A DNA stretch of 64,000 bases from Nitrospirota bacterium (GCA_030684575.1 JAUXVD010000019.1:62001-126000), one strand, 5' to 3'; counted from the stretch's first letter, positions 9,075-19,297 are shown. Notes: a model not told the origin generated them from the letters alone. Program-made: numbers and translations.

Positions 9075-9914
9075 ATGACGACTTCGCCGCTTCCCGATAT
9101 GGACTGGACCGCGTTTGAGGCCTGGTGGAACGGGATCGGCGAGCGGTTGCATGTCGCTGATCGAGCGCACGATTTTTTTACGGGTCTGCATACGGGCAGC
9201 ATGTTCGACCGGATTGCACAAGTCGGCGGGCAGGCCGATTACATCCTCTTTGTGCTGATGCGCTATTGGGTTCCCACGGTGCTTCCGCCCCCGGGACGAG
9301 AGCGACTCACGAAGAACGATCCGGACTATTGGCTGGAGTCGGAACAGATTCTCAAAGCGGCCACCGCCCGCCTCCGGGAACTGAAGCCGCTCATCGAGTT
9401 GTTGACCACGCCGAACCCGCTGGCGGAGTTGGCCGCAGGCGGGGGGGCGGGTTCTTCACCTGTGGCAGAAGTTGAGCTGGGAAAGATGTTGGAAGGCATT
9501 GCCGAGGTAGCCGGCAGTTACGGCGGCCCGGACTATACCTCGGTCATCAAGCAATTCGATCCGGTTCCGTTACGGCAGACGCAACCCTTCAAACATAACA
9601 AGAAACACAGTGCCGAGCTCTGGGTAGTCTTTCTGCTGCGCGAACATTTTCGCAGCCTCGGCCTCGGCAAAGATCGCTACTGGCCGCTCATTGCGCCGGT
9701 CTGCGCGGCGGCAGGTATTCTCCAACCGAACGGCCAGGCCTATGCACCGGACGAACTCAAATCCTGGTGGCAGAAAAACTGGCCGCGCACCTATACACAG
9801 ATCGAGCAGAAGCAGGACGCCTCTGACTCAGGCGGAGCCGCGTATGAACAGGATTTCGGGTGGTTTCAGGCCTGGATTGGGTGGCAGCGGAGTCGGCAGA
9901 GCATGCCAGAGTAA
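9075..9914 (+). CDS. Hypothetical protein, Trp-rich
   Basis: No family was recognised. The 279-residue protein has no signal peptide or membrane segment and is unusually rich in tryptophan (for example MDWTAFEAWWNGIG near the start, SWWQKNWPRTY and WFQAWIGWQRS near the end). A Gly/Ala linker around residues 115-125 (AAGGGAGS) suggests two domains. The coding frame is the only long open one on either strand here and its codon use matches its neighbours. It stands alone on the plus strand, convergent with the next gene. Confidence 0.72.
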   Translation: MTTSPLPDMDWTAFEAWWNGIGERLHVADRAHDFFTGLHTGSMFDRIAQVGGQADYILFVLMRYWVPTVLPPPGRERLTKNDPDYWLESEQILKAATARLRELKPLIELLTTPNPLAELAAGGGAGSSPVAEVELGKMLEGIAEVAGSYGGPDYTSVIKQFDPVPLRQTQPFKHNKKHSAELWVVFLLREHFRSLGLGKDRYWPLIAPVCAAAGILQPNGQAYAPDELKSWWQKNWPRTYTQIEQKQDASDSGGAAYEQDFGWFQAWIGWQRSRQSMPE

Positions 9915-9945
9915 GTCATCACAGGTCGTCGTATCGCGCTCACGG

Positions 9946-10578
9946 TTACGTGGTACTCGTGGCGGCTGGTCTCGTGGGTTTGGTCGGGAACTTGTCTGAA
10001 TCCGGCACGCCATCTTGAAGCAACTTGAACATCGTCATCGCAAAGAATATGTACAGGGCGATGCCGACCCAGATCACATAGGGCTGAACGCCCCCCGCCT
10101 CTTTCAACGCTTCGTCTTGTTTTGCCGGGTCTGTCCAGGAACTCTTTTTGATCTCGCTAATCTGCTCACGACAGTACCAATAGTAGACATAGTTTGCGGT
10201 GGCGCCGGCCATGATGCTCCAGACGAGACCCACGGTAAGATCGCCGGTTACGTACGTCGAAATCATCGGACCGAGAGCATAGACCAGCGCATAGACGTAC
10301 ATTTTCCGGTAGAGGAACCAGAGGAATGAAATATACAGAAATGCCGGCCAATTCCACGTCAGGGCGAACTTCGGCTCGTCTCCTAACCCGAATTTCTTGA
10401 AATGTTCCAGATAGCGATCGGCGTGAGGACCGATGAGTTGACGCCAGAGGTCTTCATCGGTATGTGGCACAGTGGCGGCGATGGGTGGTGCAGGCTCAAT
10501 GGCCAGCGTATTTCCGCACTGGTAGCAGAACTTGGCGTCTTCCTGATTCTGCTGCTGACATTGCGCACAGGACTTCAT
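9946..10578 (-). CDS. Zinc-ribbon membrane protein, DUF2628-like
   Basis: The N-terminus MKSCAQCQQQNQEDAKFCYQCG is a CxxC...CxxC zinc ribbon. It is followed by a soluble stretch, then three or four hydrophobic segments (around FLYISFLWFLYRKMYVYALVYAL, VGLVWSIMAGATANYVYYW and VIWVGIALYIFFAMTMF, each interrupted by a few polar residues). The layout resembles DUF2628 inner-membrane proteins with a cytoplasmic zinc ribbon. The function is unknown. Confidence 0.8.
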   Translation of the reverse strand: MKSCAQCQQQNQEDAKFCYQCGNTLAIEPAPPIAATVPHTDEDLWRQLIGPHADRYLEHFKKFGLGDEPKFALTWNWPAFLYISFLWFLYRKMYVYALVYALGPMISTYVTGDLTVGLVWSIMAGATANYVYYWYCREQISEIKKSSWTDPAKQDEALKEAGGVQPYVIWVGIALYIFFAMTMFKLLQDGVPDSDKFPTKPTRPAATSTT

Positions 10579-10722
10579 CCGCCAGAGACTATCACAACGG
10601 AGGCATCATCTGGGTAAAGAAGCAGCGCCATGCTGATCGATGGCTTCTCCTGCCCATTTCAAGTTGCTTCCGCCGACAGGGCTATGCTACCTTCCCTTTC
10701 TTTACAAGGGGATACGTCTGTC

Positions 10723-11919
10723 ATGCCGACAGAAGAACTGAAACAGGACGCCGCGCGGTACTTGATGCAGACCTATACGCGCCAACCGCTCGCGATTGCG
10801 CGGGGGCGGGGGACGAAGGTCTACGATTTTGAGGGGCGAGAGTACCTCGATTTCGTCGGCGGGATTGCGGTCAACATCCTGGGGCATGGTCACCCCGACT
10901 TGATTCAGGCTATCCAGCGCCAAGCCGCGCAGCTGATCCACACGTCGAATCTCTACTACACGGAGCCTCAAGTCAAACTCGCCCAAGTGCTGGTCGAGCA
11001 CTCGTTTGCCGACAAGGTATTTTTCTGCAACAGCGGAGCAGAGGCGAACGAGGCTGCGATTAAACTGGCTCGCCGCTATTCGCATGACAAGTATGGAGCC
11101 GGACGGTACGAAATCGTCACGATGAAGAACTCGTTTCATGGACGGACGATGGCGACGATTACCGCAACGGGGCAGGAAAAGGTTCAAAAGGGCTACGAGC
11201 CGTTACTCCCGGGCTTTCACCATGTCGCCTTCAATAATTTGGAAGAGCTGGAGCAGGCCGTCACCGACAAGACGGCGGCCATTCTGCTCGAACCGATTCA
11301 GGGCGAGGGGGGCGTGCACGTTGCAGATCGTGAATATCTGAAGCAGGTGAGAGCCCTCTGCACAAAAAAAGACGTATTATTGATGTTCGATGAAGTGCAG
11401 ACCGGAATGGGACGAACCGGAACGCTCTTTGCCTATGAGCAGTTAGGGGTACAGCCGGACGTCATGACCCTGGCGAAAGGACTGGGCGGCGGCATGCCGA
11501 TCGGCGCCTGTCTCGCGATCGACTCCGTGGCCCAGGCCTTCTCCCCCGGCAGCCATGCCTCGACATTCGGCGGCAATCCGCTGGCCTGTGCGGCGGGCCT
11601 AGCCGTCTGTCGCATGTTGCTGGAGGGCCAGGTCCTCGATCATGCGCGCCGGATGGGGGAATATTTCGCAAAGGGACTATCCGATTGTCAGGCGCGACAT
11701 CGGGTGGTGCGAGAGGTCCGGGGCCTTGGGCTCTTACAAGGGATTGAGCTCGACATGGAGGGGAAAGTCGTCGTGAGCGAATGTTTGGCGCGCGGCATTC
11801 TGATCAATGGAACCGGTGAACATGTCCTCCGGTTTGTCCCTCCGTTGATCATTACCGAGGTAGAAATCGATCGATTGCTCGACACGTTGACTCAGATTTT
11901 CAGTAAGCAGGCGGCGTAG
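10723..11919 (+). CDS. argD: Acetylornithine/succinyl-DAP aminotransferase ArgD
   Basis: The product is a class III PLP-dependent aminotransferase of 398 residues, the usual ArgD length. It shows FCNSGAEANEAAIKLAR, SFHGRTMATI, the PLP-aspartate region LMFDEVQTGMGRTG and the PLP-lysine motif TLAKGLGGGMPIGA. It converts N-acetylglutamate semialdehyde to N-acetylornithine. The start MPTEELKQDAA at 10723 follows a CAAGGGGA; upstream in-frame codons look like leader. It heads the arg/lys block and is 31 bases from argF. Confidence 0.94.
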   Translation: MPTEELKQDAARYLMQTYTRQPLAIARGRGTKVYDFEGREYLDFVGGIAVNILGHGHPDLIQAIQRQAAQLIHTSNLYYTEPQVKLAQVLVEHSFADKVFFCNSGAEANEAAIKLARRYSHDKYGAGRYEIVTMKNSFHGRTMATITATGQEKVQKGYEPLLPGFHHVAFNNLEELEQAVTDKTAAILLEPIQGEGGVHVADREYLKQVRALCTKKDVLLMFDEVQTGMGRTGTLFAYEQLGVQPDVMTLAKGLGGGMPIGACLAIDSVAQAFSPGSHASTFGGNPLACAAGLAVCRMLLEGQVLDHARRMGEYFAKGLSDCQARHRVVREVRGLGLLQGIELDMEGKVVVSECLARGILINGTGEHVLRFVPPLIITEVEIDRLLDTLTQIFSKQAA

Positions 11920-11950
11920 GGCACCCTCGCACCGATTGGACAAGCTACGC

Positions 11951-12922
11951 ATGATGAAGCAAACGACAAGCCAGCTGGTCGGCAAGAAGGATTTCGTCGA
12001 CATTGCTGCGATCAGCAAAGTGGAGATCGAGCGTCTGTTGGCGTCGGCGGCTCAGTTGAAAGATAAGCAGCGCCGGGGGATTCCCCATCCCCTGCTTCCA
12101 GGAAAGACCTTGGGTCTGCTGTTTCAGAAGCCGTCAACGCGCACGAGAGTCTCCTTCGAGGCAGGCATGAACCAGCTGGGTGGGCATGCCCTGGTGTTGC
12201 CTATGGCCGAGATCCAGCTTTCGCGCGGGGAAAGTGTCGCGGATACGGCCCGCGTGTTGTCCCGCTATCTCGACGCCATCGTCATCCGCACCTACGACCA
12301 TTCCATCGTAGAAGAATGGGCGAAGGAAGCGACGATGCCGGTGATCAATGGATTGACCGACTTGAGCCATCCCTGTCAGGCCCTTTCGGACCTCCTGACC
12401 ATTCGAGAAATAAAAGGCCGGTTGAAGGGAATCAAGATCGCCTATATCGGCGATGGCAACAATGTAGCGAATTCCCTGATCGAAGCGGCGGCAAAGATGG
12501 GAATGATCATCACGTTGGGTTGTCCGGTCGGGTATCAGCCGGAGCAACATGTCGTGGATCGGGCCAGGATCGAGGCAGCCAAAACCGGCGCCGTCATCGA
12601 AATCGGGCTTGACCCCCATGTCGCAGTGAAGGAAGCGGACGTGATCTATACCGATGTGTGGATCAGTATGGGCCGCGAGCGGGAGCATGCACGACGATTG
12701 AAAGTCCTGGCGCCCTATCAAGTGAACAGCCGCCTGTTGCATCGCGCCAAACCGGATGCCATCGTGATGCATTGTTTGCCGGCCCACCGGGGGGAAGAAA
12801 TCAGCGCCGAGGTGCTGGACGGTCCTCAGTCGGTCATCATCGACCAGGCAGAGAACCGGCTGCACATGCAGAAGGCTATTTTAACGAACCTACTAGGCAA
12901 GAGGAGTCGAACGAGACGATGA
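11951..12922 (+). CDS. argF: Ornithine carbamoyltransferase ArgF
   Basis: The carbamoyl-phosphate motif [13 protein letters not shown], the [11 protein letters not shown] segment, and [10 protein letters not shown] near the C-terminus with the catalytic Cys identify an ornithine transcarbamylase. It makes citrulline from ornithine and carbamoyl phosphate. Two adjacent ATGs (11951 and 11954) are possible starts. The stop overlaps the argG start by four bases (ATGA), so argF and argG are translationally coupled. Confidence 0.95.
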   Translation: MMKQTTSQLVGKKDFVDIAAISKVEIERLLASAAQLKDKQRRGIPHPLLPGKTLGLLFQKPSTRTRVSFEAGMNQLGGHALVLPMAEIQLSRGESVADTARVLSRYLDAIVIRTYDHSIVEEWAKEATMPVINGLTDLSHPCQALSDLLTIREIKGRLKGIKIAYIGDGNNVANSLIEAAAKMGMIITLGCPVGYQPEQHVVDRARIEAAKTGAVIEIGLDPHVAVKEADVIYTDVWISMGREREHARRLKVLAPYQVNSRLLHRAKPDAIVMHCLPAHRGEEISAEVLDGPQSVIIDQAENRLHMQKAILTNLLGKRSRTRR

Positions 12923-14130
12923 GTGCTGTCATGAAGAAAGTAGTGTTGGCCTATTCCGGCGGGCTCGATACCTCTGTAATCTTGAAGTGGTTGCAAGAAA
13001 CCTACGATTGCGAGGTGATCGCGTTCTGTGCCGATCTTGGACAAGGCGAAGACCTGCAAGCGATCAAGGCCAAGGCGCAAAAGCTTGGCGTGAAAAAAGT
13101 CTACGTCGAGGATCTGCGCGAGACCTTCGTGAAGGACTATGTGTTTCCGATGTTGCGCGGCAATGCCGTCTACGAAGGCTGCTACCTGCTCGGGACCTCG
13201 ATCGCCCGGCCCCTCATTGCGCGGCGGCAAGCTGAGATCGCGCTGAAGGAAGGGGCCGAGGCGGTGTCGCATGGCGCTACGGGAAAGGGCAACGACCAAG
13301 TGCGGTTTGAGCTGACCTATACCGCCTTGGCGCCGAATCTCAAGATCATTGCGCCTTGGCGCGAATGGACGATGGGGTCGCGGCGCGAATTGATCGAGTA
13401 TGCCGATCGGCATGGCATTCCGATCACGGCGACGAAAGCCAAGCCCTACAGCATGGATCTGAATTTGTTTCATGTGAGTTATGAGGGCGGCATCTTGGAG
13501 GATCCCTGGAAGTCACCGCCGGATGAAATATTTCAAATGACGGTGTCGCCGGAGAAAGCGCCGAACAAGCCGCTTGAAGTCGAAATCGGCTATGAAGCCG
13601 GTAATCCCGTGTCGGTCGACGGGAAGAAAATGAGCCCGGCGACGTTATTGGCCCACCTCAATAAGCTGGGTGGCGCGCATGGGATCGGGCGTGTCGATTT
13701 GGTGGAGAACCGCTACGTCGGGATGAAGTCGCGCGGGGTCTATGAAACGCCGGGCGGGACGATCCTCCACGTGGCCCATCGCGGGATCGAGTCGTTGACG
13801 ATGGATCGCGAGGTGCTGCATTTCAGAGATAGCTTGATTCCGCGCTTCGCCGATTTGATTTACAACGGTTACTGGTTCAGCCCGGAGCGGGAGATGATCC
13901 AGGCTTCGATCGATGTCGCGCAGCAGGATGTGACCGGCACGGCGCGGGTGAAGCTCTATAAGGGGAGCTGCACACTGGCCGGACGGAAGTCGAAGAACTC
14001 GCTCTACCGGCTCGACATCGCCACGTTTGAAGAAGATCAAGTCTATAATCAGAAAGATGCCGAGGGCTTCATTCGGCTGAACGCGTTACGGCTGAAGATC
14101 AGAGCCCAACGAAAGAAGGCCGGTATCTAA
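12919..14130 (+). CDS. argG: Argininosuccinate synthase ArgG
   Basis: The N-terminal PP-loop [14 protein letters not shown] binds ATP. The segments [12 protein letters not shown] and [16 protein letters not shown], with a typical length of 403 residues, are characteristic of ArgG. It condenses citrulline with aspartate. The ATG at 12919 overlaps the argF stop and has AGAGGAG about 13 bases upstream; a second in-frame ATG is at 12931. The stop shares one base with the argH start. Confidence 0.96.
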   Translation: MSAVMKKVVLAYSGGLDTSVILKWLQETYDCEVIAFCADLGQGEDLQAIKAKAQKLGVKKVYVEDLRETFVKDYVFPMLRGNAVYEGCYLLGTSIARPLIARRQAEIALKEGAEAVSHGATGKGNDQVRFELTYTALAPNLKIIAPWREWTMGSRRELIEYADRHGIPITATKAKPYSMDLNLFHVSYEGGILEDPWKSPPDEIFQMTVSPEKAPNKPLEVEIGYEAGNPVSVDGKKMSPATLLAHLNKLGGAHGIGRVDLVENRYVGMKSRGVYETPGGTILHVAHRGIESLTMDREVLHFRDSLIPRFADLIYNGYWFSPEREMIQASIDVAQQDVTGTARVKLYKGSCTLAGRKSKNSLYRLDIATFEEDQVYNQKDAEGFIRLNALRLKIRAQRKKAGI

Positions 14131-15542
14131 TGACACGAGCAAAGGACCGCAGCTCTGTCGCATCGAAAGGCCCAAAGGCCTGGGACGGGCGGTTCACAGA
14201 GAAGACGAATCGGCTGGTGGAAGCGTTCACCGTATCGGTGGCGGTCGATCGCCGGCTCTATGCCTATGATATTCAGGGCAGCATCGCCCATTGTAAAACA
14301 TTGGGGAAGGCCCGCGTCCTCACCGGAGCTGAGACCAAGGCGATCGTGCGGGGCCTGGAGTCGGTGAAAGTGGAGTTGGATCGAGGCCGTTTTCGCTTCA
14401 CGCCGCAGGATGAGGACATCCACATGGCGATTGAGCGTCGGCTGACCGAATTGATCGGTCCGCTCGGCGGCAAGGTACATACGGGCCGCAGCCGTAACGA
14501 TCAGGTGGCGCTCGATATCCGGCTCTATTTGCGGGATCAGCTGGGTCGGCTCGTGATGCAGTTAGAAGACTTTCAGCGTGTTTTGGTCGCAAAGGGGAAG
14601 GCCAATCGCACCGTGGCGATGCCGGGCTACACCCATCTGCAACGGGCGCAGCCGGTCTTGTTTGCCCATCATCTCTTGGCTTATGTGGAAATGATCGAAC
14701 GGGATAAGGGGCGATTTCTGGATGCCTCGGCGCGCTTAAACGTCATGCCGCTAGGGTCCGGCGCCCTCGCGGGGACCAACTACCCGGTCGATCGCCTCTT
14801 CACCGCCAAGCTGTTGGGTTTTCCCGCCGTCACGCAAAACAGCCTGGATGCCGTGTCCGATCGTGACTTCATGATCGAAGTCGCCTCGGCCTTGTCGATC
14901 ACGATGATGCACCTGTCCCGGTTGAGCGAAGAATTGATCCTCTGGTCATCCCAGGAGTTTCGGTTTGTCGATCTTCCCGATGCCTTCTGTACCGGCAGCA
15001 GCATGATGCCGCAGAAGAAGAATCCCGATGTGCCGGAATTGGTACGGGGCAAGACGGGGCGTGTGTATGGTCACCTCGTGAATCTGTTGACCACCCTCAA
15101 GGCGCTGCCCTTGAGTTATAACCGGGACCTCCAAGAGGATAAGCCGGCGCTCTTCGATGCGCTCGATACGGTTGCCGCGTCGGTAGAGATTTTGACGGAG
15201 CTGATGCGTCGCATGACGGTGAACCGCGACGCGTTGAATCAGGCGCTCCAGGGTGGAGGCATGCTGGCTACGGAAGTGGCGGACTACCTTGTAACCAGAG
15301 GGGTGCCCTTTCGTGAAGCCCATGCGATTACGGGGCGGTTGGTGCGGGCTTCATTGGATCAAGGCCGTGAGCTGACGGATTTCTCGCTCGAAGAGTTGCG
15401 GGAGTTTTCCTCGCGAATCGAAAAGGGTCTGTTCGCTCGGTTGACGGTTACGGCCGCAATCGATCAAAAGGCTCAGATCGGTGGAACGGCCCGAGCGCGA
15501 GTGGAGCAACGCATCAAAGAACTCGAGCGGATGCTCTCGTGA
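14130..15542 (+). CDS. argH: Argininosuccinate lyase ArgH
   Basis: The fumarase/aspartase superfamily signature GSSMMPQKKNPD carries the catalytic serine loop. The N-terminal KAWDGRFTEKTNRLVEAF and the GRSRNDQVALDIRL segment are ArgH-specific. The enzyme cleaves argininosuccinate to arginine and fumarate. The start overlaps the argG stop by one base (TAATG), and the argH stop overlaps the GTG of the next small gene, so the block is tightly coupled. Confidence 0.96.
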   Translation: MTRAKDRSSVASKGPKAWDGRFTEKTNRLVEAFTVSVAVDRRLYAYDIQGSIAHCKTLGKARVLTGAETKAIVRGLESVKVELDRGRFRFTPQDEDIHMAIERRLTELIGPLGGKVHTGRSRNDQVALDIRLYLRDQLGRLVMQLEDFQRVLVAKGKANRTVAMPGYTHLQRAQPVLFAHHLLAYVEMIERDKGRFLDASARLNVMPLGSGALAGTNYPVDRLFTAKLLGFPAVTQNSLDAVSDRDFMIEVASALSITMMHLSRLSEELILWSSQEFRFVDLPDAFCTGSSMMPQKKNPDVPELVRGKTGRVYGHLVNLLTTLKALPLSYNRDLQEDKPALFDALDTVAASVEILTELMRRMTVNRDALNQALQGGGMLATEVADYLVTRGVPFREAHAITGRLVRASLDQGRELTDFSLEELREFSSRIEKGLFARLTVTAAIDQKAQIGGTARARVEQRIKELERMLS

Positions 15543-15805
15543 AGATGCGGACATTGAATGCGACGTCCATCGTAGCTGGTGTAATGATAGGACTGCTGGC
15601 GGCCTGCGGGGTCGTGGGGCCTCCGGTTCCCCCGGAAAATGTCGGGGTGAATGCGACGATTCAACTGCAAAAGAAGCGAGAGCTTTTGGAACTCAAACGG
15701 CGTGAGGCGGCAGCGGCAGCCGAGTCCGGTGAGCTGCCTCAGGATCCCATGCTACAGGGGCAGGATGTGAATCTTCCCCCGTTGCGACCAGTGGGAACTC
15801 GGTAA
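15539..15805 (+). CDS. lptM: LptM-like small lipoprotein
   Basis: The 88-residue product has a signal peptide ending in the lipobox LAAC, followed directly by GVVGPPVPPEN. The CGxxGPxxxP pattern immediately after the lipidated Cys is the hallmark of LptM (YifL). LptM assists assembly of the LptDE lipopolysaccharide translocon in E. coli, and related lipopeptides commonly sit beside lysA or dapF. Here it lies between argH and lysA, matching that context. The C-terminal tail rich in Lys, Glu and Ala is longer than in E. coli LptM. The GTG start overlaps the argH stop; an ATG at 15545 is also possible. Confidence 0.7.
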   Translation: MKMRTLNATSIVAGVMIGLLAACGVVGPPVPPENVGVNATIQLQKKRELLELKRREAAAAAESGELPQDPMLQGQDVNLPPLRPVGTR

Positions 15806-15934
15806 TGGCGATGGCGCGATGGAGCGTGAGATCCCAGCGTGAAGCTTGTTGCCGTCTGTTCGAGGATGCGGTCGAGGCCTCATACGCGGGTTTTTCGTTC
15901 GCAAGCCGCGAACGGTTGAATAAGGATGGACAGG

Positions 15935-17197
15935 ATGCATAACTTCGAGTATCGACAGGGCGAACTCTACTGTGAACAGGTGCCGGTCAGCCGTATCGCG
16001 GAAGAGGTTGGCACACCTTGTTATATCTATAGCTACACGACTCTCGTCCGTCATTTCCGGGCCTACGATGGGGCCTTCAAGAGCCTGCCCCATGTGATTG
16101 CGTTCGCGATGAAGTCCAATTCCAATATTGCGATCCTCCGTCTCATGGCGAAGGAGGGGAGCGGGGTGGATATCGTGTCCGGCGGGGAGCTCTTCCGGGC
16201 ACTCAAGGCCGGCGTGCCTCCCTCGAAGATTGTGTTCGCGGGTGTCGGCAAGAATCACGAGGAGATTCGCGAGGCCTTGAAGGCAGACATCCTCATGTTC
16301 AACGTCGAGTCGTCGGCCGAGTTGCAGGCGATCAATGAAGTTGCGGCTTCTGTCGGAGTCAAGGCGAGAGTCGCCCTGCGGATCAATCCGGATATCGATC
16401 CGAAAACACATCCCTATATTTCGACCGGCCTCAAGAAGAGCAAGTTCGGGATCGCAGCCGATCGGGCGCTCGAAGAGTTCGCGCTGGCCTCCTCACTTGC
16501 CAACATCGATGTCGTTGGAGTGCATAAACATATCGGATCGCAGCTGACCGAGGTGACGCCGTTCGTCGAGGCCGTCAAGAAGATCGTGGCGCTGGTCGGT
16601 GCCTTGAAAGCTCAGGGCATCAACATCCGGTATGTCAATATCGGCGGCGGTCTCGGCATTACCTATTCGGACGAAACACCCCCGTTGCCGCAAGACTTAG
16701 CGGATGCCGTGTCGCCATTGCTGAAGGATTTGGGCGTGACCCTCATTATGGAGCCGGGCCGCGTCATCGTTGGCAATGCCGGCATTCTCGTGACGAAGGT
16801 CCTCTATCGGAAAGACGGCGAGGCGAAACGGTTTATTATCGTCGATGCGGCGATGAACGATCTGATCAGGCCGAGCCTGTATGGAGCCTATCACGAGATT
16901 CGTCCCGTCTCGGAGGCGGTGCTCAAGCGGCCCAAGCATAATGTGGATGTCGTCGGTCCGGTCTGTGAGTCGGGCGATTTTCTGGCGAAAGACCGGTTGC
17001 TCCCGGAGGTGAACCCTGGCGATATGCTGGCGGTGATGAGTGCGGGGGCCTATGGCTTCGTGATGGCCTCCAACTACAATTCACGCCCACGGGTGCCGGA
17101 GGTCTTGATCAAAGACGGGGAGATCCACGTTATCAAGACCAGAGAGACCTACGAGGATTTGGTGAAGGGCGAAACGATTCCGGCATTTCTCGACTGA
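15935..17197 (+). CDS. lysA: Diaminopimelate decarboxylase LysA
   Basis: The fold III PLP decarboxylase motifs are present: VIAFAMKSNSN with the PLP lysine, SGGELFRALKAG, HKHIGSQ, YVNIGGGLGI, and CESGDFLAKDR with the active-site Cys. LysA converts meso-diaminopimelate to lysine. MHNFEYRQGELYCE at 15935 is preferred because AAGGA lies about eight bases upstream; an ATG at 15926 is three codons longer. It is followed after 41 bases by dapA. Confidence 0.95.
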   Translation: MHNFEYRQGELYCEQVPVSRIAEEVGTPCYIYSYTTLVRHFRAYDGAFKSLPHVIAFAMKSNSNIAILRLMAKEGSGVDIVSGGELFRALKAGVPPSKIVFAGVGKNHEEIREALKADILMFNVESSAELQAINEVAASVGVKARVALRINPDIDPKTHPYISTGLKKSKFGIAADRALEEFALASSLANIDVVGVHKHIGSQLTEVTPFVEAVKKIVALVGALKAQGINIRYVNIGGGLGITYSDETPPLPQDLADAVSPLLKDLGVTLIMEPGRVIVGNAGILVTKVLYRKDGEAKRFIIVDAAMNDLIRPSLYGAYHEIRPVSEAVLKRPKHNVDVVGPVCESGDFLAKDRLLPEVNPGDMLAVMSAGAYGFVMASNYNSRPRVPEVLIKDGEIHVIKTRETYEDLVKGETIPAFLD

Positions 17198-17238
17198 GGA
17201 ACGGGCAGGAAAGACGCATTTTTGGCGAAGGAGTCAGC

Positions 17239-18111
17239 ATGTTTACAGGCGCATTGATTGCCATTGTCACCCCGTTCAGGAATGGGAAGGTCGACGAACG
17301 GGCCTTCGGCGATCTCATCGAATGGCAAATCGCCAATGGGACGAACGGGATTGTGCCCTGCGGCACCACCGGCGAATCCGCCACCCTGTCGCACCAGGAA
17401 CATCATCGCGTGGTCGAATTGACCGTCGAGGTGGTCAATCGCCGGGTTCCCGTGATTGCCGGGACCGGCTCGAATAGCACGGCAGAGGCGGTGTCCCTCA
17501 CGAAGCATGCTAAAGAGGCTGGGGCCGATGGGGCACTGATCATTACGCCGTACTACAATAAGCCGACACAAGAGGGGTTGTACCGCCATTACAAGCTCAT
17601 TGCGGAGTCCGTGGATCTTCCGCAGATTCTGTATAACATTCCAGGCAGGACCGGTGTGAACATGCTGCCGGCTACAGTGGCCAGGCTTTGCGGGCTACGG
17701 AGCATCGTCGGAATCAAAGAGGGGAGCGGGTCTGTCCAGCAGGCCTCTGAGATCGCGAGTATGTGCGGCGATCGGATGACGGTGTTGGCCGGCGACGATG
17801 CCTTGACGTTGCCCATGATGGCAGTCGGAGGGAAAGGCGTCATTAGTGTGACGTCGAACGTCGCCCCACTCCAGATGGCGCAGTTGGTCAAGGCCTTCCT
17901 GAGCGGACAGGTTGAGGAGGCACGAAAGATTCATTTCGCCCTGTCGCCGCTCTTTACCGCGCTCTTCTACGAGACCAATCCGATTCCAGTTAAAACTGCG
18001 CTGGGAATGATGGGGAAAATTGATCCGGAGTTGCGTTTACCGCTCTGTGAGATGGCAACTGACACGAAGAACCAATTGACCAGGGCTTTAAAGGATGCAG
18101 GCCTCATTTAG
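17239..18111 (+). CDS. dapA: 4-Hydroxy-tetrahydrodipicolinate synthase DapA
   Basis: The 290-residue protein has GTTGESATLSHQEH, ITPYYNKPTQEGLYRHY with the catalytic Tyr, YNIPGRTGVNM, and IVGIKEGSG with the Schiff-base lysine. It condenses pyruvate with aspartate semialdehyde. The start has AAGGAG seven bases upstream. It lies in the lysA-dapA-dapB order. Confidence 0.96.
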   Translation: MFTGALIAIVTPFRNGKVDERAFGDLIEWQIANGTNGIVPCGTTGESATLSHQEHHRVVELTVEVVNRRVPVIAGTGSNSTAEAVSLTKHAKEAGADGALIITPYYNKPTQEGLYRHYKLIAESVDLPQILYNIPGRTGVNMLPATVARLCGLRSIVGIKEGSGSVQQASEIASMCGDRMTVLAGDDALTLPMMAVGGKGVISVTSNVAPLQMAQLVKAFLSGQVEEARKIHFALSPLFTALFYETNPIPVKTALGMMGKIDPELRLPLCEMATDTKNQLTRALKDAGLI

Positions 18112-18142
18112 CCGGGCTCGCTCCGGTACAGGTAATAATTCT

Positions 18143-18946
18143 ATGACGAACGTGATTGTGGCAGGGGCTGCCGGGCGCATGGGCTGTCGGCTGGTTGCGT
18201 TGATTAAAGACTCGAATGTGCTGACGCTAGCCGGTGCGATCGAAGGGAAGGGCCATGGCGCGTTGGGCGCCGATGCCGGGGAGACGGCAGGCTGCGGCCG
18301 CGCGGCTGTTCCGATTACCGACGATCTATCCGCGTTGCTGAGTCGAGGCGAAGTGGTCGTCGATTTCTCCTCCCCTGAAGCTACGCTGCATCATTTACGC
18401 ACGGTGGCGCAACATCGGCGGGCCATGGTGATCGGCACGACAGGGTTTTCCCCCTCCCAGCTCGAAGAGCTGAAGTTGCTCGTCAGCCAGGTTCCCTGCG
18501 TGATGTCGCCCAACATGAGTGTGGGCGTCAATCTGATCTATAAGGTTATCAGCGAGATGGCGAAGACGCTGGGGGATGAATACGATATCGAGGTGATCGA
18601 GGCCCATCACCGTCTCAAGAAAGATGCGCCGAGCGGCACGGCGCTCAAGATTGCGGAAGTCTTGGCGAACGCGGTGAATCGCGACCTCGATCAGGTCGGC
18701 GTCTATGCCAGAAAAGGTCTCATCGGGGAACGGAAAAAAGGCGAGATCGGCATTCAAACGATTCGTGCCGGGGACATCGTCGGCGACCATACGATTCTTT
18801 TCGGCGGGATGGGGGAGCGCATCGAAGTCACACACCGAGCGAGCAGCCGAGATACCTTTGCAGGGGGCGCCTTGCGGGCCGCGCAGTGGGTGGTTCGGCA
18901 GCCTCCAGGCCTCTACGACATGATGGATGTGCTGAGTCTTCGGTAG
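18143..18946 (+). CDS. dapB: 4-Hydroxy-tetrahydrodipicolinate reductase DapB
   Basis: The N-terminal Rossmann motif VAGAAGRMG, the IGTTGFS segment and the substrate motif EAHHRLKKDAPSGTA identify DapB, which reduces the DapA product with NAD(P)H. The 267-residue length is typical. MTNVIVAGAAG at 18143 is the natural start; the open frame extends back into dapA. It ends the biosynthetic block; the aminotransferase that follows in the pathway, DapL, is encoded at 31351. Confidence 0.95.
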   Translation: MTNVIVAGAAGRMGCRLVALIKDSNVLTLAGAIEGKGHGALGADAGETAGCGRAAVPITDDLSALLSRGEVVVDFSSPEATLHHLRTVAQHRRAMVIGTTGFSPSQLEELKLLVSQVPCVMSPNMSVGVNLIYKVISEMAKTLGDEYDIEVIEAHHRLKKDAPSGTALKIAEVLANAVNRDLDQVGVYARKGLIGERKKGEIGIQTIRAGDIVGDHTILFGGMGERIEVTHRASSRDTFAGGALRAAQWVVRQPPGLYDMMDVLSLR

Positions 18947-19105
18947 CGCGTCTCTGCCTGGCTTGCCATCTGGAAAACCCTGAGCCTGTGAGAGCTGAAG
19001 GGGCACCAGATTCTAGATATCTGAGAAGCTTGAGGGCTGACCTGTTGAACTCGTACGATCAGGGGCCGATGAATGGGTTCGCGGGCGGAAGTGTGACGTC
19101 ACGAA

Positions 19106-19297
19106 CTACCGGCAGACCTTTTCACGGTCCCACGTGTTTGTGGGCATGAGGTCAGTGGTGTTTCGTTTGGCAACTGCTGCAGATAGCCGGGCATAAATTT
19201 CCTGGGCTGAGTCCGTCCAATCAGGATTGAGCGGAGTCCCACGAAAGGCAGCTTCAGCTGCCTTATGCTCGTCGTACGTGAGCGGTTTCGCTGTCAT
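19106..19297 (-). CDS. Small hypothetical protein
   Basis: The 63-residue protein contains LTYDEHKAAEAAFRG followed by LNPDWTDSAQEIYARLS. Its composition is that of a folded helical protein rather than noise. It starts eight bases after the small zinc-ribbon gene at 19306, so the two are likely co-transcribed. An open frame extends upstream to 19441 but would overlap the zinc-ribbon gene in another frame. The function is unknown. Confidence 0.55.
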   Translation of the reverse strand: MTAKPLTYDEHKAAEAAFRGTPLNPDWTDSAQEIYARLSAAVAKRNTTDLMPTNTWDREKVCR

